Of a DNA stretch of 64,000 bases, positions 39,554 through 48,691 are shown piece by piece (the first letter of the stretch is position 1; each line of letters starts with the position of its first letter). Source of the DNA: Mesorhizobium caraganae (GTDB lineage Bacteria > Pseudomonadota > Alphaproteobacteria > Rhizobiales > Rhizobiaceae); contig NZ_JAFCGY010000003.1 in assembly GCF_016836705.1 (NCBI RefSeq), forward strand, positions 248,001 to 312,000, written 5' to 3'. The translations under genes and the position numbers were made by a program. The notes under the pieces are model-generated. The model searched no databases and was not told where the DNA came from. It saw nothing but the letters and a program-made list of their open reading frames with translations.

Positions 39554-40663
39554 TCAGTTGCTGGTGATGCTGACGGCGGCGCCTTCGACCACCAACGGCG
39601 GCGCATAGCCAAACGGCTTATCGCCGGTCACCGCGCCGCCGGTAACCCGGGCCTGAATCTCGGAACCGAAAAAGGAATAGGGGAATGGCGGCGGCGTCTT
39701 GCTGACCGTATCCAGTCGCGCGCGCAACTCGGCGGGGATCTCGAAATCCAACGCCGCCAGATTGTCCTGCAACTGCCCCAGTTTGGTGGCGCCAAGGATC
39801 ACGGTGGCAATGCCCGGTTGCGTTGCCGCCCAGTTGACAGCGACCTGGGGCATGCTGCGCCCGAGCTCGGCGGCGACCTTTTCGAGTTCCGCCACGATCG
39901 CCCAGTTTCGGTCGGTGAATTTCTGGAACCCCGGATGGGTGGTGTTGCGAAAGCCGTCGAGCCGGCCGGCATTGCCATCCTGCGTCGGTCGATATTTGCC
40001 GCTGAGCAGGCCGCTGGCCAGCGGGCTCCACACCATGATGCCGGCGCCATGGCGAGTGCCGAAGGGCACGAACTCATTTTCAATCGAGCGTTCGGCCAGC
40101 GAATATTCGAGCTGCAGGGCCGACACCGGTTCATAGCCGCGCAATTCAGCGATCGTTTGCGCGCGGGCAGCATACCAGGCCGGCACGTCGGACAGGCCGA
40201 CATGGCGAATTTTGCCTGCACGCACGAGATCGTCCATCGTGCGCATGACCTCTTCGGCCGGCGTCAGGCCGTCCCAGACATGCATGAGATAAAGGTCGAT
40301 ATAGTCGGTGCCTAGCCGCTTCAGCGAAGCATCGATAGCGCGCAAAATGTTCTTGCGCCCATTGCCGCCTGCGTTCGGGTTGCCGGGTTCCGCGTTGAAG
40401 GTGAATTTTGTGGCGATCACCGCCCTGTCGCGCAAGCCTCGTTCGGCGATGAATTCACCGAGCCAGGTTTCGGCGGTGCCCCCGGTATAAAGGTCGGCGG
40501 TGTCGAAGAAATTGCCGCCGGCCTCGACATAGGCGTCGACCATGGCGCGCGCCGTTTCCCTGTCCGCCCCCCAGCCCCATTCGGTGCCGAAGGTCATGGT
40601 GCCCAGCGCCAGTCGGCTGACGCGCAGGCCGCTGTTGCCGAGCGTGTAATAGGTCATGGTCAT
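39554..40663 (-). CDS. aldo/keto reductase
   Basis: A 369-aa NADPH-dependent aldo/keto reductase ((alpha/beta)8 barrel). The catalytic tetrad is visible: Asp and Tyr in FFDTADLYTGG, Lys in IATKFTF, His in LYLMHVWDG. Cofactor-end region VILGATKLGQLQDNL. Substrate unknown. ATG 40663 or 40657 may start it. It lies 36 bp downstream of the NTF2-like gene on the same strand and forms a two-gene unit divergent from a LysR regulator, so the regulator likely controls it. Confidence 0.92.
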   Translation of the reverse strand: MTMTYYTLGNSGLRVSRLALGTMTFGTEWGWGADRETARAMVDAYVEAGGNFFDTADLYTGGTAETWLGEFIAERGLRDRAVIATKFTFNAEPGNPNAGGNGRKNILRAIDASLKRLGTDYIDLYLMHVWDGLTPAEEVMRTMDDLVRAGKIRHVGLSDVPAWYAARAQTIAELRGYEPVSALQLEYSLAERSIENEFVPFGTRHGAGIMVWSPLASGLLSGKYRPTQDGNAGRLDGFRNTTHPGFQKFTDRNWAIVAELEKVAAELGRSMPQVAVNWAATQPGIATVILGATKLGQLQDNLAALDFEIPAELRARLDTVSKTPPPFPYSFFGSEIQARVTGGAVTGDKPFGYAPPLVVEGAAVSITSN

Positions 40664-40699
40664 GATATTTCTTCCGATGCTGATCTGAATGACGCCGAC

Positions 40700-41227
40700 T
40701 TACTGGCCGGGGGTTGCCTTGACCCAGGGATTGCCGCGCTCATGCGTGGCGCGGAAAATGAAGCCGTCAACTTTCCAGCCGGTGCCGGAGCGGACCAGAT
40801 GATGCTCGTAGGTGCCCCAGACTTCCCACAGCGGGTCGCCATTGCCTTCCATCCGGTTCCAGGCATAGCCGTTTGAGGAGACGCTGGCCGCATCCGCCTC
40901 GAGAACCACCTGGTGGTTGGTGCGCATATGCAGGCTGGTCTTGCTGCCGCGGAGGTTGCCGGCCCAGGTGCCGATCAGATCGTCGGAGGCGATGGTGGCC
41001 GCGGGCTGCCCCGACAGGCTGCTGAAGTCGACAGTGACGCGGTCGGCGAAATAGGAACGGGCAAGCTTCCAGTCCTGCGCATCGACGGCACGGTCAATGG
41101 CGTCGGCGATGCGGATGACGGCGCGTTCGTCGGCGAGCGCGCGCCAGCCGGACGGCTCGGCGCCGCCGGCATCGGCCGGCGCCAAAGCAAGGCCTGCGGC
41201 GAAGGTCATGTGTTTCAGGGCGTTCAT
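40700..41227 (-). CDS. NTF2-like (SnoaL-type) protein with N-terminal export signal
   Basis: A 175-aa protein. From ATG 41227 the N-terminus MNALKHMTFAAGLALAPADA looks like a signal peptide, then an NTF2-like cone fold (about 30-165) with AIDRAVDAQDWKLARSYFADRVTVDF and VWGTYEHHLVRSGTGWKVDG, typical of SnoaL_4-type domains. Such domains act as isomerases, dehydratases or binding pockets; no catalytic residue can be assigned. Upstream frame to 41335 runs into the divergent promoter region and is rejected. Confidence 0.82.
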   Translation of the reverse strand: MNALKHMTFAAGLALAPADAGGAEPSGWRALADERAVIRIADAIDRAVDAQDWKLARSYFADRVTVDFSSLSGQPAATIASDDLIGTWAGNLRGSKTSLHMRTNHQVVLEADAASVSSNGYAWNRMEGNGDPLWEVWGTYEHHLVRSGTGWKVDGFIFRATHERGNPWVKATPGQ

Positions 41228-41312
41228 GCTTCTTCTCCTTGGTGTATCGGCCACCGCCGACCTGTTGGCGACAATGTGGGCCGCGCAGCCGACACCGAGA
41301 AGATTGAATTGT

Positions 41313-41329
41313 TCGCAAGGACTATGCGA
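41313..41329. promoter_or_regulatory. dyad TCGCA-N7-TGCGA in the LysR divergent promoter region
   Basis: An exact inverted repeat, 13 bp before the lysR-type start codon and 84 bp before the NTF2-like gene. Position and symmetry fit a LysR-type operator, although the T-N11-A core is not exact. Confidence 0.45.
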
Positions 41330-41341
41330 TATCATTCATGA

Positions 41342-42268
41342 ATGGACCGCGACCTGCTCACTCATCTGCCTGTCATCGTCGCCGTTGCCCGGCGCGGCGG
41401 CTTCGCGCTTGCTGCGGCCGAACTCGGCATGTCCCCATCCGCGGTCAGTCATGCCGTGCGCCTGGTGGAGGAGCGCATCGGTCAGCCGTTGTTTGCACGC
41501 ACGACGCGCAGCGTTTCATTGACGGAAGCCGGCAAGGCGCTGGTGGAGACGGCGGCCCCTGCCCTTCAGGACATTGCTGAACGGATGGACCGCATCCGCG
41601 CCATCAAGGGCCGACCCTCGGGTCTGCTCAGGCTCAACGTTCCCAACATCGCTATTCCGCTTGCCGTCACACCTGTGGTCGCTGCGATGGCGGAGCGCTA
41701 TCCGGATGTGACTGTCGAATTGCTCACCGACCAGGGACTCATCGACATTGTCGGCGAAGGTTTCGATGCCGGCATCCGGCTGGGCGAAATGATCGCGCAA
41801 GACATGGTAACGGTCCGGCTGACGCCACCATTCAGGGCCGTCATCGTTGCCTCTCCCGCCTATGTCGGCCGGCATGGCCGCCCGCGCAGCGTGGCCGATC
41901 TCGCCAATCACAATTGCGTCGGCTACCGGCTCGTTCGCTCCGGCGCGCTCTACCGCTGGGACCTGACCGAGGACGGCAAGGATGTCGTGGTTGAGACGAA
42001 GGGCAATGTCATCGTTACGGATTCGCTCGCCGCGATCGACCTTGCGCTTGCCGGCGTCGGGCTGACCTATGTGTTCGAGCCGCTGGTGCGCGCAGACTTG
42101 GCCGCTGGGCGCCTCGTGCAGATCCTGCCGCAAACGGCGATCGAAGAGCCCGGCCTCTTCCTTTACTTCCCGCGCCGGGCGTCGATGGCGCCGAAGCTCA
42201 GGGCCTTCATCGATACCGCGCAAGAAATCGGCCGAGCATCCTTGCGGACACCCGGCCGAGTTGCCTGA
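41342..42268 (+). CDS. LysR-family transcriptional regulator
   Basis: A 308-aa LysR regulator: N-terminal winged helix (about 1-60, VAVARRGGFALAAAELGMSPSAVSHAVRLVEERIG) and a periplasmic-binding-like effector domain (about 88-295, starting GLLRLNVPNIAIPL). It is divergent from the NTF2-like/aldo-keto reductase pair and is probably their regulator. It converges with tsf across a short terminator. Confidence 0.92.
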   Translation: MDRDLLTHLPVIVAVARRGGFALAAAELGMSPSAVSHAVRLVEERIGQPLFARTTRSVSLTEAGKALVETAAPALQDIAERMDRIRAIKGRPSGLLRLNVPNIAIPLAVTPVVAAMAERYPDVTVELLTDQGLIDIVGEGFDAGIRLGEMIAQDMVTVRLTPPFRAVIVASPAYVGRHGRPRSVADLANHNCVGYRLVRSGALYRWDLTEDGKDVVVETKGNVIVTDSLAAIDLALAGVGLTYVFEPLVRADLAAGRLVQILPQTAIEEPGLFLYFPRRASMAPKLRAFIDTAQEIGRASLRTPGRVA

Positions 42269-42275
42269 GCTGAGA

Positions 42276-42293
42276 AGCCCCTTTTCAGGGGCT
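42276..42293. terminator. terminator hairpin between lysR-type gene and tsf
   Basis: AGCCCCT-TTTC-AGGGGCT: a 7-bp stem with a 4-nt loop, 7 bp past the regulator stop and 12 bp past the end of tsf. Only a short ATTT follows on the plus strand and none on the minus strand. Confidence 0.5.
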
Positions 42294-42304
42294 ATTTCCA
42301 AGGA

Positions 42305-43225
42305 TTATTTCTTCACCGCAGCCGCGACTTCCGCCGCGAAATCGGTCTCTTCCTTTTCGATGCCTTCGCCCAACGCAAAGCGCAGATAGGCGGAGATCTT
42401 GGCCGGAGCGCCGATTTCCTTCTCGGCATCCTTGAGCGCCTTCTCGACAGTGATGTCGGGATTGAGCACGAAGGCCTGCTTCAAGAGCACGACTTCCTCG
42501 TAGAACTTGCGCAGGCGGCCCTCGACCATCTTTTCGATAATCGCTTCCGGCTTGCCGGACTGGCGTGCCTGGTCGGAGAAGATCGCCTTTTCGCGTTCCA
42601 CCGCAGCCGGATCGATCTGCTCGGCCGTCAGCGCCATTGGGTTGGTGGCGGCGACATGCATGGCGACCTGACGGCCAAAAGCGTTGGCGGCATGCTCATT
42701 GCCCGTGGTTTCGATCGCAACCAGCACGCCGAGCTTGCCAAGGCCGTCGGCGACCGCGTTGTGGACATAGGTCGCGACAGCGCCATGCGGAACGGTCAGC
42801 TTGGCCGAGCGGCGGAAGCCCATGTTCTCGCCGATCGTGCCGACAGCGTCCTTGATGGTGTCAGCAACCGACTTGTCCGAACCCGGGTACTTTGCGGCAG
42901 CCACGGCTTCGGTCGTGCCATAGGCGAGTGCAACCTTGGCGACGTTGGCGACGATTTCCTGGAAAGCAGCGTTGCGGGCGACGAAGTCGGTTTCGGAATT
43001 GACTTCGACGACAGCAGCCTCGCGCACGCCATTGTCGACACCGATCAGGCCCTCTGCCGCAGTACGGCCGGCCTTCTTGTCGGCCTTGGAGATGCCCTTC
43101 TTGCGCAGCCAGTCGACGGCCTCTTCCATGTTGCCATTGGTCTCGGTCAACGCCGCCTTGCAGTCCATCATGCCCGCGCCCGTCAAGTCGCGGAGTTCTT
43201 TGACCTGTGCAGCCGAAATGCTCAT
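42305..43225 (-). CDS. tsf: translation elongation factor Ts
   Basis: A 306-aa GDP-exchange factor for EF-Tu. N-terminal UBA-like domain with [19 protein letters not shown], then [14 protein letters not shown] and the core dimer-like domains; [17 protein letters not shown] is typical. Downstream of rpsB by 108 bp on the same strand; normally followed by pyrH, but here by the LysR module. Confidence 0.97.
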   Translation of the reverse strand: MSISAAQVKELRDLTGAGMMDCKAALTETNGNMEEAVDWLRKKGISKADKKAGRTAAEGLIGVDNGVREAAVVEVNSETDFVARNAAFQEIVANVAKVALAYGTTEAVAAAKYPGSDKSVADTIKDAVGTIGENMGFRRSAKLTVPHGAVATYVHNAVADGLGKLGVLVAIETTGNEHAANAFGRQVAMHVAATNPMALTAEQIDPAAVEREKAIFSDQARQSGKPEAIIEKMVEGRLRKFYEEVVLLKQAFVLNPDITVEKALKDAEKEIGAPAKISAYLRFALGEGIEKEETDFAAEVAAAVKK

Positions 43226-43333
43226 TGTCGCCTCTTTGTTTTAAATGCACCGACGCACCACCGGTACTCGGTGATGCGTCCGTTTAGCGTGCCAAAATAT
43301 TAGAAAGATGAAGGCCGGGGCCGGCCTCCGCTA

Positions 43334-44116
43334 TCAGGCTTCCGGGGTCTCGGCCGCCGGGGTCGAATCCAGCGCCGGTTCGACCGGAGCTTCGACCGAG
43401 GCACCGATGTCGACGCCGAGCGCGCCCTGCTGGCGAGCGATGCCGTCGATGGCAGCCTTGGCGATCAGGTCGCAATAGAGCTGGATGGCGCGCGCCGCGT
43501 CGTCATTGCCGGGGATCGGGAAGTCGATCTTGTCCGGATCGCAGTTCGAATCGATGATGGCGACGACCGGGATACCGAGGCGCTTGGCCTCGAGGATGGC
43601 GATCGCTTCCTTGTTGGTGTCGATGACGAACATCAGGTCGGGCGTCGAGCCCATGTCCTTGATGCCGCCCAGCGCCTTGTCGAGCTTCTCGCGCTCGCGG
43701 TCGAGGTTGAGGCGCTCCTTCTTGGTCAGGCCCTGGGCTTCGCCGGCCAGCATCTCATCGAGCTTGCGCAGGCGCTGGATCGAGTTCGAGATCGTCTTCC
43801 AGTTGGTCAGCATGCCGCCGAGCCAACGCGAGTTGACGTAGTACTGAGCCGAACGCTGCGCCGCGTCGGCGACGATGTCCGACGCCTGACGCTTGGTGCC
43901 GACGAACAGCACGCGGCCGCCCTTGGCGACGGTGTCCGAAACCTGCTTCAGCGCCTGGTGCAGCAAAGGCACCGTCTGCGAGAGGTCGATGATGTGGATG
44001 TTGTTGCGGGCGCCGTAGATGTAGGGCGCCATCTTCGGGTTCCAGCGGTGGGTCTGGTGGCCGAAGTGAATGCCAGCTTCCAAAAGCTGGCGCATGCTGA
44101 AATCAGGCAGTGCCAT
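43334..44116 (-). CDS. rpsB: 30S ribosomal protein S2
   Basis: A 260-aa ribosomal protein of the small subunit. Conserved [35 protein letters not shown] and [19 protein letters not shown]. The C-terminus has an Ala/Pro/Glu-rich tail ([20 protein letters not shown]) beyond the usual fold. ATG 44116 follows the family start. Own strong promoter upstream, leader about 120 nt, where autoregulation by S2 would be expected. Confidence 0.97.
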   Translation of the reverse strand: MALPDFSMRQLLEAGIHFGHQTHRWNPKMAPYIYGARNNIHIIDLSQTVPLLHQALKQVSDTVAKGGRVLFVGTKRQASDIVADAAQRSAQYYVNSRWLGGMLTNWKTISNSIQRLRKLDEMLAGEAQGLTKKERLNLDREREKLDKALGGIKDMGSTPDLMFVIDTNKEAIAILEAKRLGIPVVAIIDSNCDPDKIDFPIPGNDDAARAIQLYCDLIAKAAIDGIARQQGALGVDIGASVEAPVEPALDSTPAAETPEA

Positions 44117-44244
44117 TCTTAGTTCCTTTCCGGTTAGCCTCCACGGACACAGGCATTTTTGGACTTTGTCCTCGAACGCCACCGGAGGTTTCAGCCGGAT
44201 TTCTCCCGGGCAGACACCAAAGTCCGTGTGTGGAATGAGCGCGC

Positions 44245-44273
44245 ATATAGAGGGGAAGTGCTACAAACGCAAG
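44245..44273 (-). promoter_or_regulatory. housekeeping promoter of rpsB-tsf
   Basis: Minus strand CTTGCG (-35), 17-bp spacer, CTATAT (-10). The rhizobial sigma-70 consensus is CTTGAC-N17-CTATAT, so the -10 and spacing are perfect and the -35 matches 4 of 6. It predicts a leader of about 120 nt before rpsB. Confidence 0.7.
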
Positions 44274-44292
44274 CGGTGAGGCGCTTTACCGC

Positions 44293-44904
44293 TCAGCGTG
44301 CGGCAATCAGTGCTCCGGTGCCGATCATGGCGCTACCGGCGAACCGGTTCATCAGCCGCATGCGTTTGGGCGTCCTGAACCAGCCGGATGCCCTGCCCGC
44401 CAGCGCGGCGTAGGTGCCCATGGTGAGGATGTTGACGCTGACGACGACGGCCACCACCAGCAGGCCATCGGCAAATGTCATGGTGTCGAGGTTGAGGATC
44501 AGCGGCATGATCGAAGCATGGAACAGAATCGCCTTCGGATTGCCGAGCGCAACGGAGGCGCCAAGCAGGAACGACCGCGACAATCTGGTTTGAGGCATCC
44601 GCTGCGCAGTCGATTGCGCGGCCGCGGCCCGCCACATCTTGACGCCGAGAAAGATCAAGTAAGCCGCACCGGCATATTTCAAGGCGAGAAACACCCATTC
44701 GAAAGTCTGGGCCAGCGCCACCAGTCCGAGCAGGGCCAGGGTGACCAACACGGCGTCCCCGGCAGCGATACCAACTCCGGCGACGAAGGCCCGCAGGAAC
44801 CCACGCGAAACGCCGTTGGTGATAACCGTGAACATCGCCGGACCCGGCGTTGCGGCGGCAAGCGTGATGGCAAGGCAGTAGGCCAGGAATGCCGTTAAAG
44901 TCAC
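44293..44904 (-). CDS. LysE/RhtB-family amino-acid exporter
   Basis: A 203-aa membrane protein with six predicted helices of the LysE/RhtB efflux family (lysine, threonine or homoserine lactone export). Motifs: ATPGPAMFTVITNG near residue 19, LALKYAGAAYLIFLGVKMWR, and FLLGASVALGNPKAILFH. Start is GTG 44904 with GGAAAGGG upstream. The start overlaps the stop of the DUF4031 gene (GTGA), so the two are translationally coupled. The substrate is not readable. Confidence 0.9.
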   Translation of the reverse strand: MTLTAFLAYCLAITLAAATPGPAMFTVITNGVSRGFLRAFVAGVGIAAGDAVLVTLALLGLVALAQTFEWVFLALKYAGAAYLIFLGVKMWRAAAAQSTAQRMPQTRLSRSFLLGASVALGNPKAILFHASIMPLILNLDTMTFADGLLVVAVVVSVNILTMGTYAALAGRASGWFRTPKRMRLMNRFAGSAMIGTGALIAAR

Positions 44905-45182
44905 GATCGGCCCTTTCCGTTGGGTACCCGCACGCGCCGGAAGATCGCGACGATCTCCTCGCGGCTGCATTCGATGGCGCCGAGCCGCACCGCGCGGTCG
45001 CGCTCGAAGCCGGTTATGTCATAGTGCGGCGCCGATGTCCTGGGCGGACCCTGGTAGGACGAACGCTTGACGCCAAGCACGGCAGCGAAACGATGCAGCT
45101 CGTCGGTATCGTCTGCCATCAGGTGGCACCAGCGATGGCCGGCCCACTTCCAGATCGCCGCATCGACATACACCGCCATCAA
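44901..45182 (-). CDS. DUF4031 domain-containing protein
   Basis: A 93-aa protein of the DUF4031 family, function unknown. Typical features are MAVYVDAAIWKWAGHRWCHLMADD at the N-terminus, ELHRFAAVLGV and PPRTSAPHYDIT with conserved His and Asp that could bind metal. Overlaps the LysE-type exporter gene by 4 bp. Confidence 0.85.
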   Translation of the reverse strand: MMAVYVDAAIWKWAGHRWCHLMADDTDELHRFAAVLGVKRSSYQGPPRTSAPHYDITGFERDRAVRLGAIECSREEIVAIFRRVRVPNGKGRS

Positions 45183-45210
45183 GCCTGCCGTGGACAGCTC
45201 CGCACTGTTG

Positions 45211-46041
45211 TTATTTCGAGACCGGGCAAGGCTTTGTCTGGGAGAACAGCGACAGGTTGACCAGCTTGCCGGTCATCGAGAACTCGCCATAGTCCATGGT
45301 GAGGTCGCGAGTGATGCCGTTCTCATGCAGCTTGAAGCTGATGCGGTATTCCGGCACTTCTTCGCCGGATTTGTCAGTCTCGTCGAAATAGGCGATGTCG
45401 ACCGGCCAGTATTTGTCGCCGGCAAGCTTGGCCAGCGCCGGCGCTTCGGGATCGGCCTTGTCGCCCTCGGTTTTCTTGCCGACGATGACGGTGGTGGTCA
45501 TCACCTTGTTGGCGTCCTCCGAACCGTCGAACAGGCTGGTTTCGTAGAAATTCTCGCCCTTCTCGGCCTTGCCGATCAGTTCGACCAGATGCTGGGTCGG
45601 GAACTGGGTGGCGGCGAGTTCGAGGCTGTTCTTCTCGGGCTTGTCGATGTCGACCTTGAGGCCCTTGGTCTCTTTCGTGGCGATGCCCTTGACCTCCTTG
45701 TCGAGATTCTGGTCGACGAAGGATTTGGTCACGAACGAGAAGGTCTTGCCTTCCGCATCCTCGAACGTGGTGGTCTGCTGGTCGGTCAGCCGGGTGTTGT
45801 CGCCGGTGACGATCTGGGTGACGAAACGGAATTTTACCGTATAGCCCTCGCAGGGCGAGCCATTGAACTCATAGACCATGCGGCCGGAGATGCCGGTGAT
45901 CCCCGAACGGTCCGACGCCTTGCTGAGCGTAAGATCGTAGACGGCGCGATGCGCCTGCAATGCCGGCACGGCAAAGGCGGGAGCCATCGAAAACAGCGCC
46001 GGGACAAGAACAGCGTGGAAGGCAAGGCGCGTTGCGCGCAT
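45211..46041 (-). CDS. eipB: cell-envelope integrity protein EipB (DUF1849)
   Basis: A 276-aa periplasmic protein matching EipB/DUF1849, which in Brucella folds as a beta-spiral and maintains the envelope. Signal peptide (about 1-25, ending in AFAVPA), then HRAVYDLTLSKA. Two cysteines, C64 (GSPCEGY) and C272 (TKPCPV), match the conserved disulfide known in the family. Divergent from ridA-like gene. Twenty-eight bp separate its stop from the DUF4031 start. Confidence 0.9.
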   Translation of the reverse strand: MRATRLAFHAVLVPALFSMAPAFAVPALQAHRAVYDLTLSKASDRSGITGISGRMVYEFNGSPCEGYTVKFRFVTQIVTGDNTRLTDQQTTTFEDAEGKTFSFVTKSFVDQNLDKEVKGIATKETKGLKVDIDKPEKNSLELAATQFPTQHLVELIGKAEKGENFYETSLFDGSEDANKVMTTTVIVGKKTEGDKADPEAPALAKLAGDKYWPVDIAYFDETDKSGEEVPEYRISFKLHENGITRDLTMDYGEFSMTGKLVNLSLFSQTKPCPVSK

Positions 46042-46180
46042 AGGGGGCTCCGATCGTCGCGGCTGGTGGCAGGCCGCAGGGAAAGATGGTCCAGCTTAAA
46101 AAAAGTCGTGGCGGAAGCGAGGCAAAAATAGCAATTTCGGCCCCGGCCAGCGCAGCGTCTCCAAGCAATAGGGAAATACG

Positions 46181-46645
46181 ATGAGTGAAACAATCGAAAA
46201 GCGGCTAAGCGATCTCGGCGTGACGTTACCGGCCGCCGCAGCACCCGCCGCGAACTATGTGCCCTATTGCAGGTCTGGCAATCTCTTGTTCACCGCCGGG
46301 CAGTTGCCGCTCAAGGACGGCAAGCTGCAGGCAAGCGGCCTGCTCGGCCGCGACATCGACACGGCAGCCGGCAAGGAAGGTGCAAAATACTGCGCAGTCA
46401 ACATCTTGGCGCAGGCCAAGGCGGCGCTTGGCGATCTCGAAAAGATCCAGCGTCTGGTCAAGATCACCGTCTTCGTCGCATCAGCGCCGGATTTCGTCGA
46501 GCAGCATCTGGTCGCCAACGGCGCCTCCGATTTCCTGGTCGCCGTCCTTGGCGCACGCGGCAAGCATGCCCGCTCTGCCGTCGGCACCGCCTCGCTGCCG
46601 CTTAATGCCGCAGTGGAAATCGAAGCCGTCTTCGAAGTCGCATGA
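46181..46645 (+). CDS. RidA/YjgF-family protein
   Basis: A 154-aa protein of the RidA superfamily. Conserved FTAGQLPLKDGK, VNILAQAKAALGDLEKI, KITVFVASAPDF and the C-terminal RSAVGTASLPLNAAVEIEAVF with the Arg that in RidA helps hydrolyse reactive enamines and imines. This longer clade has an N-terminal extension, so the deaminase activity is uncertain. Its stop overlaps the GDPD start (ATGA). Confidence 0.9.
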   Translation: MSETIEKRLSDLGVTLPAAAAPAANYVPYCRSGNLLFTAGQLPLKDGKLQASGLLGRDIDTAAGKEGAKYCAVNILAQAKAALGDLEKIQRLVKITVFVASAPDFVEQHLVANGASDFLVAVLGARGKHARSAVGTASLPLNAAVEIEAVFEVA

Positions 46646-47388
46646 GCAGAGCCACGACCATGACCGACCTTTCCTGGCTGACCGCCCGCCCCGTCGCGCA
46701 TCGCGGCCTCCACGACATGAACAAGACGCGCTGGGAGAACACGCTGTCGGCCTTCGCGGCGGCCGCCGAGCGCGGTTATGCGATCGAATGCGACGTGCAC
46801 CTGTCGTCCGACCGCGTTCCCGTCATCATGCATGACGGGGACCTGAAGCGGCTGACCGGTCAGGACGGCTTCGTCTGGCAACGCACGGCGGCGGAACTGG
46901 CGGCACTCAGGATCGGCGGCACCAAGGACCATGTGCCGACGTTGCAGGAAGTGCTCGACCTAGTCGACGGTCGCGTGCCGCTGGTCGTCGAACTGAAGGG
47001 CGTGCCCGGCTATGACGAGGGACTGGTGGCCAGCGTCGGCAAGATGCTCAAACGCTACAGGGGCAAGGCGGCGATCATGTCGTTCGACCATTGGCTCGTC
47101 CGCGATTTCCCCAAAGATGCCCCGGGCATTCCGGGCGGGCTCACGGCCTATGGAAGGGACAACCAGCTGATCGAGGCGCATTTCGCCATGCTGGCGCACG
47201 ACCTTGCCTTCACCTCCTATGCCGCGGGCGATTTGCCGAACCCGTTTGTCAGCTTCGTGCGCGAAAAGCTGAAAATGCCTGTGATCACCTGGACGGTGCA
47301 TGACCAGCCGGCGGTCGATCTCACCTTCAAATATGCCGACCAAATGACCTTCGAAGGGTTCGAACCCGATCTGGTCAAAGTCGCTTGA
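46642..47388 (+). CDS. glycerophosphodiester phosphodiesterase
   Basis: A 248-aa GDPD-family TIM barrel that splits glycerophosphodiesters into glycerol-3-phosphate and an alcohol. Active-site motifs: VAHRGLHD, WENTLSAF, AIECDVHLSSD and PVIMHDGDLKRLT. No signal peptide is visible, so cytoplasmic. Four-bp overlap with the ridA-like gene; a short in-frame ATG 12 bp further in is a weaker start. Confidence 0.92.
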   Translation: MSRATTMTDLSWLTARPVAHRGLHDMNKTRWENTLSAFAAAAERGYAIECDVHLSSDRVPVIMHDGDLKRLTGQDGFVWQRTAAELAALRIGGTKDHVPTLQEVLDLVDGRVPLVVELKGVPGYDEGLVASVGKMLKRYRGKAAIMSFDHWLVRDFPKDAPGIPGGLTAYGRDNQLIEAHFAMLAHDLAFTSYAAGDLPNPFVSFVREKLKMPVITWTVHDQPAVDLTFKYADQMTFEGFEPDLVKVA

Positions 47389-47443
47389 GCCAAGTACCTC
47401 AAACGTGACTTGTAGCGGCCCGCACAGAGCTTAAATAAGTCTC

Positions 47444-48658
47444 ATGGATCAGGGTGACGAAGGCGATGGACAAACGGCGAATGCGGAGTTTTCCATCCGC
47501 ATCGCCGCTGGAATTAATGCCTTCACCTGCGATGAGTGGAGCGGCTTTGCCGGCACCACGCGCGGCGGCACAGAAAACGGCTACAACCCTCTGATTTCAT
47601 ACGCTTTTCTGAGCGCGCTTGAGGATTCCGGCTGCGCCGTGCGGCGCACCGGCTGGCAGGGCCATCATCTCAGGCTGGAAAATGCGCAAGGCCGGCTGCT
47701 GGGCGCGGTGCCTTGCTATCTCAAATCGCACAGCCAGGGCGAATATGTCTTCGACCATGGCTGGTCGGATGCATTCGAGCGCGCCGGGGGCCGCTACTAT
47801 CCAAAATTGCAGTGCGCCGTGCCGTTCTCCCCTGTCACCGGCCCCCGCCTGCTGGTCAGCAGGGGCGAGGATAGCGCGACTGTTAAAGCTGGTCTCGCGG
47901 CGGGCCTGAAGGCGGTGACGGAAAAGCTCGGTGTGTCCTCAGCGCATGTCACCTTTGCACAGGAAAGCGACGTCGCGACGCTCGAAGCAGCCGGTTTCCT
48001 GCACCGCACCGACCAGCAGTTCCATTTCTTCAACGAAGGTTTTTCGACCTATGACGATTTCCTCGCCACGCTGGCATCGCGCAAGCGCAAAGCGATGAAG
48101 AAGGAACGCCGCGAGGCGCTCGCCAACGACATCTCGATCGACCGGCTGACCGGCAAGGACCTGACCGAAAAGGCCTGGGACGATTTCTTTGCCTTCTACA
48201 TGGACACCGGCAGCCGCAAATGGGGCCGGCCCTATCTCAACCGCAAGTTCTTCTCGCTGATCGGCGAGCGGATGGCCGACGACATCCTGCTGGTGATGGC
48301 CAAACGCAATGGCCGCTATATCGCCGGCGCCATCAACTTCATCGGCTCCGATGCGCTCTACGGGCGCAATTGGGGTTGCATCGAGGACCACCCCTTCCTG
48401 CATTTCGAGGTCTGCTACCACCAGGCCATCGACTTCGCCATCGAGCGCAAGCTGAAGGTGGTTGAGGCGGGTGCGCAGGGCGAGCACAAGCTGGCGCGCG
48501 GCTACCGTCCCGTGACCATGCATTCGGCGCATTACATTGCGCATCCCGGCCTGCGCAACGCAGTGGCCGATTATCTCCGGCGTGAGCGGCGCGAAGTCGA
48601 GCGAATGGGCGAAATTCTGGAAGAGCACACGCCTTTCCGCAAGGACCTTGAGGAATAG
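47444..48658 (+). CDS. GNAT-fold / FemAB-like acyltransferase (DUF482)
   Basis: A 404-aa protein of the DUF482 group (FemAB-like, peptidogalycan-type acyltransferases). Features: NPLISYAFLSALEDSG near residue 50, HHLRLENAQGRLLGAVPCYLK, the FDHGWSDAFER segment, and MKKERREALANDI; a second GNAT-like half has FAFYMDTGSRKWGRPYLNR and VEAGAQGEHKLARGY. Substrate unknown. Cytoplasmic. Confidence 0.88.
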   Translation: MDQGDEGDGQTANAEFSIRIAAGINAFTCDEWSGFAGTTRGGTENGYNPLISYAFLSALEDSGCAVRRTGWQGHHLRLENAQGRLLGAVPCYLKSHSQGEYVFDHGWSDAFERAGGRYYPKLQCAVPFSPVTGPRLLVSRGEDSATVKAGLAAGLKAVTEKLGVSSAHVTFAQESDVATLEAAGFLHRTDQQFHFFNEGFSTYDDFLATLASRKRKAMKKERREALANDISIDRLTGKDLTEKAWDDFFAFYMDTGSRKWGRPYLNRKFFSLIGERMADDILLVMAKRNGRYIAGAINFIGSDALYGRNWGCIEDHPFLHFEVCYHQAIDFAIERKLKVVEAGAQGEHKLARGYRPVTMHSAHYIAHPGLRNAVADYLRRERREVERMGEILEEHTPFRKDLEE

Positions 48659-48691
48659 CGGTCTCGATCCGGTCTCGCCACCCGTGCAGCT

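Noticed and set aside
39402..39612. N-terminal extension of UMP kinase (70 residues)
   Set aside because: Upstream frame is Arg/Trp-rich, crosses the GC hairpin and runs into the aldo/keto reductase gene; the family starts at MTAKPLYRRVLLK.
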